From NCBI GenBank assembly GCA_017404725.1, contig JAFRBS010000005.1, positions 1 to 64,000 on the forward strand: 64,000 nucleotides of DNA, written 5' to 3'. The stretch comes from Candidatus Saccharimonadota bacterium. Its GTDB lineage: Bacteria; Patescibacteriota; Saccharimonadia; Saccharimonadales; Saccharimonadaceae. The position numbers and the translations under genes are program-made. Of this stretch, positions 57,694 to 64,000 are shown piece by piece (positions within the stretch are counted from its first letter, which is position 1; every line of letters begins with the position of its first letter). The notes beneath the pieces are model-generated. The model was not told the DNA's origin, did no database searches, and saw only the letters and a program-made list of their open reading frames with translations.

Positions 57694-58818
57694 ATGGAGA
57701 TTGAAGTTACACAAGAAAAATTGTCAAAAGCGCTAAATATTGTGAGCCGGGTAGCGATGGGTGCGAAATCGACTTTACCGATTTTGAGTAATGTTTTGAT
57801 CCGTGCGGTTTCTAAAAAAGTTTCTTTAACGACAACTAATCTTGATATGGCAGTAGTAGATTTTATACCAGTAATTTCGGCGAAAGATGGCGAAGTTACG
57901 GTTCCAGCAAGACTACTGGCGGAGTTTGTTTCTAATCTTCCACATGGTGAGAAAATTAAAATTAAAGCGAATGGGACGAAAGTCGAAATTTCGGCTGGGA
58001 AATATGTTTCGAAAATTAATGGCGCTTCTTCTGAAGATTTTCCAGTTCTTCCAGAAATTGACGAAAAGAAGACTGTGGTTTATAAAATGGGGGTTGATGA
58101 GTTTAAGACGGGAATTTCGGAAGTGATTATTGCGGCGAGTGGCGATACGACGCGTCCAGCTTTTACTGGGGTTTTCTTTAATACTTTTGAGGGAAAACTT
58201 TATGTCGTGGCGTCGGATGGTTATCGAATTGCGGAAAGGGAATTTATTAGTAAGGTAGAAAGCGATGTCCAGGCGATCGTGCCGACTGCGGCTCTACAGG
58301 AAGTTTTACGTTCGGCTTCGGACGAGGTAGATGAAATTGAGCTAATCTTTGAGGAAAATCAGGTGCGATTTAGGCTAGGTGAGATCGAGGTTACTTCGAA
58401 ATTGATCGACGGAGTTTTCCCGGATTACCGTCAAGTTATTCCGAAAGAAATGGGAATTAAAATGGTGCTTCCGCGCGAAGAATTAACGAGGATCACAAAA
58501 ATGGCGGCGGTGTTTGCGAGAGAATCTTCAAGGGCGATTTCTTGCGAGGCAGACGCGAAGGCGGGTAAGTTTTATGTTTCTTCGGTTGCGAATGAGATGG
58601 GTGAGAATAAATCGGAAATTGATACAAAAATTTCGGGGTCTGGGGAAATTAAGTTGGATTCGCGTTTTCTGATGGATGTGATGAATGTGATGGAAGAAAA
58701 TGAAGTTAGAGTTGAATTTTCGGATGAGCCGGGAGTTGATGGGAAGCCGCAGCCGATGGTTATTCGAAACGGAAAGAGCGATAAATATATTCATGTGATT
58801 ATGCCACTAGATTTCTAA
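57694..58818 (+). CDS. dnaN: DNA polymerase III beta subunit (sliding clamp)
   Basis: A 374-residue clamp of normal length with three homologous domains (about 1-120, 125-245, 250-374). Typical stretches are LPILSNVLI, TTRPAFTGVFF, ASDGYRIAERE, FPDYRQVIP and the C-terminal VIMPLDF. Two subunits form a ring that holds the polymerase to DNA. AAGGA lies upstream of ATG. recF follows after 1 nt. Confidence 0.96.
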   Translation: MEIEVTQEKLSKALNIVSRVAMGAKSTLPILSNVLIRAVSKKVSLTTTNLDMAVVDFIPVISAKDGEVTVPARLLAEFVSNLPHGEKIKIKANGTKVEISAGKYVSKINGASSEDFPVLPEIDEKKTVVYKMGVDEFKTGISEVIIAASGDTTRPAFTGVFFNTFEGKLYVVASDGYRIAEREFISKVESDVQAIVPTAALQEVLRSASDEVDEIELIFEENQVRFRLGEIEVTSKLIDGVFPDYRQVIPKEMGIKMVLPREELTRITKMAAVFARESSRAISCEADAKAGKFYVSSVANEMGENKSEIDTKISGSGEIKLDSRFLMDVMNVMEENEVRVEFSDEPGVDGKPQPMVIRNGKSDKYIHVIMPLDF

Positions 58819-58819
58819 A

Positions 58820-59815
58820 ATGATTATTAAGAAAATCAGCTTACAAAATTTTCGAAGTCACGAGCTTTATACATTAAAGATGGGGGATGAGACTACGCAA
58901 ATTTTAGGAGAAAATGGCTGGGGAAAGACATCGATTTTAGAGGCGGTTTATCTCGCGCTTCAGGGGAAAAGTTTTCGGGCGGTAGATCGAGAAATAATTC
59001 GACGCGGTGCGGAGTTTTATCGAGTTGAACTAGATTTTTCGGATGGGGAGAAGGTAGTCGTTGCTTATGAAGAGGGCGGGGCTAATAAAACATTTTTAGT
59101 AAAATGTCTAAAATTTAGGCGTCTGCCTAAAAAATATAAGTATCCAGTAGTTTTGTTTTTGCCGGATGATTTACATTTGGTCGGATCTAGTCCGACAAGA
59201 AAGCGAGATTTTTTCGATAAGTTTCTCTCGCAATTTTCACCACAATATGCGCTGAATTTGTCGAGGTATAATAAGGCCTTAAAACAGCGAAACGAGCTTT
59301 TAAAACAAGAGAATTGTAATAGTAATTCCCTGTTTTCGTGGGATGTGATGCTGGCGAAATATGGCTGCGAAATTCGCGAGGCGAGAACTAAACTTATTTC
59401 GGCGATTAATAGCCGCTTAACGGAGGTTTATCAAGGGATTGCGAAAAATAAGGACACGGTTTCTGTGGCGTATGAACCGTATATCGGCGAGGTAGATGAG
59501 AGTAAATATCTCCGGATGCTTTCGCTAGATTTTGAGCGCGACCGGGCCTTAGGGCATACTAATTTCGGCATACATAAGGATGGCTATAATTTTATATTCA
59601 ATGGTTCTTTAGCGGACGGGAGCGCGTCGCGGGGAGAAGTCCGAAGCCTGGTTATCGCGCTGAAATTTATTGAGGCGGAGATGCTAGAAAAGGAGCTTTT
59701 GAAAAAGCCGTTAGTACTTTTAGACGATGTATTTTCTGAACTAGACGAGACGCGCCAGGAAGCGTTAGTTTCGAATTTTAAAGATAATCAAATTATTCTA
59801 ACGAGCGTGGGTTAA
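58820..59815 (+). CDS. recF: RecF recombination mediator
   Basis: A 331-residue SMC-like ATPase, slightly short for RecF. Walker A is GENGWGKT (30-37), the signature region SADGSASRGEVRSL-like (DGSASRGEVRSLVIAL) is near 270-285, and Walker B is LVLLDDVFSELD near 300. It loads RecA at single-strand gaps with RecO and RecR. The last gene of the dnaA unit; its stop interlocks with the convergent PEGA gene (TTAA, 59812-59815). Confidence 0.94.
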   Translation: MIIKKISLQNFRSHELYTLKMGDETTQILGENGWGKTSILEAVYLALQGKSFRAVDREIIRRGAEFYRVELDFSDGEKVVVAYEEGGANKTFLVKCLKFRRLPKKYKYPVVLFLPDDLHLVGSSPTRKRDFFDKFLSQFSPQYALNLSRYNKALKQRNELLKQENCNSNSLFSWDVMLAKYGCEIREARTKLISAINSRLTEVYQGIAKNKDTVSVAYEPYIGEVDESKYLRMLSLDFERDRALGHTNFGIHKDGYNFIFNGSLADGSASRGEVRSLVIALKFIEAEMLEKELLKKPLVLLDDVFSELDETRQEALVSNFKDNQIILTSVG

Positions 59816-60435
59816 TTATCGCAGAGGCCTTTATAAGTAATATCATAGTTAGCTGGGTTAATTCCTTGGTTTTCTAGATATGTTTTAACTTCGGTAGTAT
59901 ATTTAGTTTTTAAATCGTCGGTACAAGTGTTTAAATTAGCAGTAACTTTTATTGCGTTATCTTTTTCTTCAGCGACGATTTGGAAATGATTATTTTTCTC
60001 GTCGTAATATGGCGTGACTTTTAAGATGGGGTCTTTTTTGACATATTCTTTAGCTTTGATTTCTGCTTCGTATTCACCAATAGTGCCTAGAATCATAGAA
60101 TCGTCTTTATGGTTTAGGTACCAAGTTAAACTGCCGTCGGACTGGTTTAGGTAATGGTAAAGGCGGTTTTTTCCACCCTCTTTAATAGTGATTTCGCCAG
60201 TGTAGGTGTCAAAACCATCTTTTTTAATTTCAACAGGGTAGGTTCCTGGGATGAAAGCGTGGGTGCCGTTTTTATAAGTGCTGTTGCCGATTTTAATCTC
60301 AGAACTAGCCGGCGCAACAAGAATTTCTAAATCTGCGGTCTTCTTAGAGTTTACGAGAATGCCGACGAAACTGATTGTTAGAATTAGTAGAACGGCGGTA
60401 ATTATAATGGTAATAAGTTTAGATTTTCTGCTCAT
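59812..60435 (-). CDS. membrane-anchored PEGA-domain protein
   Basis: A 207-residue protein with one N-terminal membrane helix (about 8-28), a PEGA-type beta domain (about 34-95, HAFIPGTYPVEIKKDGFDTYTGEI), and a second outer domain with two Cys (LNTCTDD, KGLCDN). PEGA domains are found in surface proteins and are thought to bind or scaffold. Its ATG overlaps the stop of the hydrolase gene by 1 bp. It is the last gene of a three-gene unit. Confidence 0.8.
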   Translation of the reverse strand: MSRKSKLITIIITAVLLILTISFVGILVNSKKTADLEILVAPASSEIKIGNSTYKNGTHAFIPGTYPVEIKKDGFDTYTGEITIKEGGKNRLYHYLNQSDGSLTWYLNHKDDSMILGTIGEYEAEIKAKEYVKKDPILKVTPYYDEKNNHFQIVAEEKDNAIKVTANLNTCTDDLKTKYTTEVKTYLENQGINPANYDITYKGLCDN

Positions 60436-61685
60436 TATTTTACCCTCCTGAAGATGCGGTATGAGGAATCTGGGTAATAGTTTCGGCCACGGTCACCAGT
60501 ACGAGCGCCAGTACAGCGACCATCGTGGGCGCCGTGGGAGGCGGAGGCGATTTTACCAACACCATCTTCGACGACATACATTTCGACATGGCTTTCATTA
60601 GAACGAATGTCGCCTGGCTCGAGATTATCGGCAGAACCAATGTTCTCGATTTCGATGTATTTTCCAGCCGCGGTTTGTTTAACGAGATAATCTAGAACAT
60701 TGGCGGCACCACAGCAGTAGAAGTCTGGATCGGCGCCGGACGCGCGCATGACGGTTGCGACAAAGGCGTCGCAGCTTCGGCCAGCCATAGAGCAGCCGTC
60801 GCCGAGTTTAGAGATGCCAGTGGTTTCTAAGGCCTGACGATATTCTGGCTTAGGGTCGGTCGATACGTGGCTTCGATCTGGCCAGGAGAAGGCTAGAGCC
60901 GTAGCGTTGATGTCGCCACTATAGCTAGCGCAAGTCGCGGTTACGTCGATATTTTCAGGGATTTCGGAGCCGATTGGATATTTGCCGCCTGGCGCGATAT
61001 TTTCATTAGCGGCGAGCTCGGCTGAGCTAGGAAAGCCTAATGCTTCGCGCGCTGGCTCGATGTAAGTTTTAATAATAGATTTAATATCATTTATATATCC
61101 GGGAACGTCGTTATTATCGCTGGCTGGAGCGTAAATCGGAACGATAGTTTTGATGAATTTATTAAGGTCATAATTTCCAGGGTTAAGATATTCGAAAGCC
61201 TTATCATAATAGCCGCTTCGCATAACCGTAGAGCCAGCCCAAGCGTTGATGCTGAGTTCAACGCTGCTGAATTTTGCAAAAGTGCCGTTACTAGCGGTCT
61301 GGTATTCTCCAGCGTCGCCGCCGCGACGGATGCCGAGCCAGTTATTTGTGGCGATGGCCATGTCGCTGGTTCCGGTTCCGGATTCTTTTTGCATTTGGGC
61401 AATTAAGACTTCCCAAGGGGTGCCAAAAGTTCTTTGGGCTTCCATCGCGGCCTGACCATAGACTTCGACCGCCTGCTTAATACGTTCGCCGCCAACGCCG
61501 GTGATTTGTTTGCCGGAGCTTCCGCCTGGGATACAATTGCTTCCGCCGGATGGATAATAATAATAGATGCCGTTTTTAGCATATTTATCCATGGTGGTGT
61601 CGTCTAGGATATAGCCGTTTTCCTCGGCGAAGACGGGGGCGGTTAGGGCGGCGGCGGCAAGGATGCTTAAGATTAGGCGCTTCAT
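60435..61685 (-). CDS. secreted peptidoglycan hydrolase (glucosaminidase + NlpC/P60-like)
   Basis: A 416-residue protein with signal peptide (about 1-20, ending VFA). Residues about 65-210 resemble an FlgJ/GH73-type glucosaminidase (WEVLIAQMQKESGTG, NNWLGIRRG). Residues about 290-416 resemble an NlpC/P60 or CHAP cysteine hydrolase, with Cys in GRSCDAFVATVMRASG and His in SHVEMYV. Together it could cut both glycan and peptide bonds. The role may be self-wall remodelling, a VirB1-like opening for a secretion machine, or attack on a host wall. ATGA overlap with the large membrane protein gene. Confidence 0.82.
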   Translation of the reverse strand: MKRLILSILAAAALTAPVFAEENGYILDDTTMDKYAKNGIYYYYPSGGSNCIPGGSSGKQITGVGGERIKQAVEVYGQAAMEAQRTFGTPWEVLIAQMQKESGTGTSDMAIATNNWLGIRRGGDAGEYQTASNGTFAKFSSVELSINAWAGSTVMRSGYYDKAFEYLNPGNYDLNKFIKTIVPIYAPASDNNDVPGYINDIKSIIKTYIEPAREALGFPSSAELAANENIAPGGKYPIGSEIPENIDVTATCASYSGDINATALAFSWPDRSHVSTDPKPEYRQALETTGISKLGDGCSMAGRSCDAFVATVMRASGADPDFYCCGAANVLDYLVKQTAAGKYIEIENIGSADNLEPGDIRSNESHVEMYVVEDGVGKIASASHGAHDGRCTGARTGDRGRNYYPDSSYRIFRRVK

Positions 61686-63991
61686 GCTATGGTCTCCAAT
61701 TTTCTTTTTTCATAAATATATTCATTATATATAATATATATATTACTAATATTATTATCTAAATCAAAGAGTATTTTTTCATCTTCTTTTGGTTCGCCGA
61801 AGGCGTAGGCGATGGAAGGGTTGTAGTCGTCGAGGAGGCTGTAATAGTCGAGAAGAGCAATGGTTTCTTCGGCTTCGGATTTAGATAGACCGGAGATGCG
61901 GGCGAGGTAGCCGGCGCGAGAGTTGTCGAGCGGATGTTCGGCATAATACGCGTCTTTGAAAATGGCGACCGGGTCTTCGGCTCCTGTTTCACGGGCGAGG
62001 ATGCGGTTGTCTTCGATATAGCGTTGGTAATATTTCATTTCGGTATCCCAGCGTTCATTTTTTGTAGAGTTAACGCACCAGCTACCGTCTACCCAACCGG
62101 AGCCGCCTTCGGCTTCGATGGAGTTCACGAGATCAACTACATCCCCGATAAATGGCAGGTTGTCGACGACTGTGCCGAAGGAAGTTTCAAGTGCATTTGC
62201 GATATTAGCATCTTGAACGCCAAACGGTGAGTCGCGCTCGGTGCAGAACATAATATATTTAGCGAGCTCGGAGCCATCTTTGACTTTTTCTTTGCCCTCC
62301 TCGTTAGTTTCGATATTTGGGCTGATAACTTCTTGGTAAGCTTTGTCTTCTTTAGTATCAATGGTAACGGTTGAAAGATCGGTTGTAGTAATTGGATTAC
62401 AATAAATATCGCCCTTGGCGCCGATGTCTTCGAGATTTGGACAGTTTTCGCCAAAGGTCGTCATATAAGTTTCGTTTTCGCCGGACGCGAGGGTTTTTGG
62501 AAGAGAATTTTTTACGATGCTACTGAAGGTATTGATCAGTCCGGAGACGTTTGTGGAATAATTTAGGGCCATGAATTTTTGCGCGAGCGAACCGAGGAAA
62601 GTGTTTTTCGAGGTTAAATCGAACGGGCTACGATTTTCGCGGTCTTTAGCGGCTTCTTCGGCAATTACTTCTTGGTTGGCTTGATTATAAGCTAGTACGG
62701 CTTCGGCGGAAGATGGAGATTGGCCGGAGCCGGAGCGACCGACGCGAGTGTTGGCGGCGGACATTCCGCGGACAACCATTTCGCCGGCTGGGATGCCTGA
62801 GGTCCCCTCGAAGGCGTTAGTAAAGAGGGCTTGGGCGACGTGGGGGATCATAAAGGCGAGGACGCCGGTAATGGCGACTTCGGCACCAATACTAATAGCA
62901 GCGTCGATAAGGAGCCCAACCGCGGAGCGGATAAGTCCGCCGCCAGGAGTAGCGAGTGCTATTAGAGAAACAATGGCAGTTGTGGCGCGAACCATATTAC
63001 ACGAGCGGAAGGTCGCTCCGGTAAAGCCAGCGGCACCGATCGTCGCGGTAAGTAAGCGTTCTAAGGAGTAGCGTCCAGATTTTTTCTGGTTTGGCGCAAC
63101 GTTGCCGAGAATTACGCGGTTTCCTTCGGCCTCTAGAGGTGAGCCGGTCTCAGTGATTTCTTCGCCGGTATCAAGGTCGGTCGTCGTCGTGGTTTTTGGT
63201 TCAGAAAAGAAAGTCAAAGTTTCGTTAATACCAGATTCGCTGCCTTTTCCGTCCATCATTTTACTAATAGGCTCCATACTATTCATGGCGTAGTTGATAG
63301 ACGAGTAAAGCTCGTAGCTGGCGACGGCGACGGAAATTAAGCTGCCGGCTTTTAAGATAGCGCAACCGGTGTTTGCGACGCCTCCGACTTTTCCAGAAAT
63401 ATCGGCGATATAGCTCCTGGCTTTAGCGTTAGCAGTATCGCCGGCGACATTTCGAACATCGGCATCTTCGCCAGTAGCGACGCGTTCGATATGTTCATTG
63501 CCATCTTCGTCGGTCACGACGCGATCTTCGGCAGTATTAACGCTCGAATCGGTTTCGCCGTCGAAAACGGCTTTCCTGGTTTCTTTATAATTTTCATTAT
63601 CAGCTTCGACGTCGCCAGTCTCTTTATAATTTTTGAAAATATTACGAGAAAGCCCAAGTTTTTGGTAAATTTTTCCAGCGGTTTTATCATAAAATCCAGA
63701 GGCGCGGCCGTACTTTGGGGTTAAACCTAGCTTTTTGCTACGCAAAACACTAGAAGCATGTTGGGTATCGGTCGCCTCGGTATAAAGTGCGGAAAGATGC
63801 GGACCTAAGAGCGAGTTGCTACTAAAAGCGACACAGCCACCACCGCCGAGCAGGAGTAATAAAATAAGGGCGGGGACTTTTCTTTTAAAGCGGCCTTTTT
63901 TTCCGGATTTTCCGGCTTTTCCGGCTTTTCCGGTCTTCCCGGGGCCAGTATAAAGAGATCCTGGCTGATGTTCGCGAGACTTTGCGTCCAT
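61682..63991 (-). CDS. large multi-spanning membrane protein, possibly VirB6/TrbL-like
   Basis: A 769-residue protein. A repetitive basic N-terminus (GKTGKAGKAGKSGKKG) precedes a membrane helix (about 38-58), then helices near 205-225, 335-355, 360-385 and 385-405 within a long soluble protein with several Cys. Layout and the adjoining wall hydrolase recall VirB6/TrbL-type components of T4SS-like loci, but no signature confirms it. TATAAG lies just before the ATG at 63991; only 9 bp of upstream sequence remain in the window, so the start and any upstream operon genes cannot be judged fully. Confidence 0.65.
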   Translation of the reverse strand: MDAKSREHQPGSLYTGPGKTGKAGKAGKSGKKGRFKRKVPALILLLLLGGGGCVAFSSNSLLGPHLSALYTEATDTQHASSVLRSKKLGLTPKYGRASGFYDKTAGKIYQKLGLSRNIFKNYKETGDVEADNENYKETRKAVFDGETDSSVNTAEDRVVTDEDGNEHIERVATGEDADVRNVAGDTANAKARSYIADISGKVGGVANTGCAILKAGSLISVAVASYELYSSINYAMNSMEPISKMMDGKGSESGINETLTFFSEPKTTTTTDLDTGEEITETGSPLEAEGNRVILGNVAPNQKKSGRYSLERLLTATIGAAGFTGATFRSCNMVRATTAIVSLIALATPGGGLIRSAVGLLIDAAISIGAEVAITGVLAFMIPHVAQALFTNAFEGTSGIPAGEMVVRGMSAANTRVGRSGSGQSPSSAEAVLAYNQANQEVIAEEAAKDRENRSPFDLTSKNTFLGSLAQKFMALNYSTNVSGLINTFSSIVKNSLPKTLASGENETYMTTFGENCPNLEDIGAKGDIYCNPITTTDLSTVTIDTKEDKAYQEVISPNIETNEEGKEKVKDGSELAKYIMFCTERDSPFGVQDANIANALETSFGTVVDNLPFIGDVVDLVNSIEAEGGSGWVDGSWCVNSTKNERWDTEMKYYQRYIEDNRILARETGAEDPVAIFKDAYYAEHPLDNSRAGYLARISGLSKSEAEETIALLDYYSLLDDYNPSIAYAFGEPKEDEKILFDLDNNISNIYIIYNEYIYEKRKLETIA

Positions 63992-64000
63992 GGCCTTATA

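Noticed and set aside
63895-63965. Collagen-like repeat in the 769-residue protein
   Set aside because: The G-K-x repeat is short, cytoplasmic by topology and coded by simple-sequence DNA; it is better seen as a low-complexity basic stretch.

Overview
The window looks like the chromosome of a reduced-genome bacterium of the Candidate Phyla Radiation, most likely a Saccharibacterium (TM7). This is inferred from the mix of genes: a minimal dnaA-dnaN-recF origin region, prepilin-like and ComEC competence genes, RimK with a retropepsin-like partner, one Mur ligase, a large surface-glycan cluster, and an actinobacterial-type LGFP-repeat surface protein. UGA is read as stop (for example at the end of wzt), which argues against the recoded Gracilibacteria and Absconditabacteria. 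No 16S rRNA or ribosomal marker beyond L34 is present, so the phylum call is not proven.

Layout. 1-8.4 kb: a tRNA-Arg 5' half, an acidic membrane-anchored protein, ComEC, RimK and its peptidase partner divergent from an ATP-grasp ligase, small membrane or secreted proteins, an AAA/DUF4143 ATPase, and DnaJ under a CIRCE operator. 8.4-8.7 kb: initiator tRNA-Met with a rearranged partial duplicate upstream. 8.7-18.4 kb: a surface-appendage cluster of four pilin-like proteins, a 1527-residue secreted protein and two membrane proteins. 18.5-22.7 kb: an SH3b protein, a DivIC/FtsB-like protein, a CAU tRNA, GtrA and MurC. 22.5-48.4 kb: a surface-glycan island with an initiating glycosyl-1-phosphate transferase, GalE, many GT2/GT4/GT-C glycosyltransferases, rmlACBD for dTDP-L-rhamnose, the Wzm/Wzt exporter, an LGFP-repeat protein, a DsbA-like oxidoreductase and a cysteine desulfurase. 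48.4-50.3 kb: a LexA-type DNA-binding domain divergent from an LCP ligase. 50.3-59.8 kb: khpB-yidC-rnpA, an ABC exporter pair, rpmH, the replication origin and dnaA-dnaN-recF. 59.8-64 kb: a PEGA protein, a secreted two-domain peptidoglycan hydrolase and a large multi-spanning membrane protein.

How the parts may fit. The glycan genes make an activated, probably rhamnose-containing polymer, export it by Wzm/Wzt and could attach it to peptidoglycan through the LCP protein. Cysteine-rich surface proteins (pilin-like proteins, the 1527-residue protein, the LGFP protein) could be oxidised by the CPVC-containing DsbA-like protein. Pilins plus ComEC suggest DNA uptake or host attachment.

Gene expression looks distinctive. 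About 25 genes have a -10 hexamer only 5-11 nt before the start codon, so most first genes appear leaderless, while operon-internal genes often carry Shine-Dalgarno sites. Divergent pairs are 14-66 bp apart, apart from the origin, and often hold back-to-back promoters. Eight of ten convergent pairs overlap at their 3' ends. No CRISPR array, transposase or phage gene was found.
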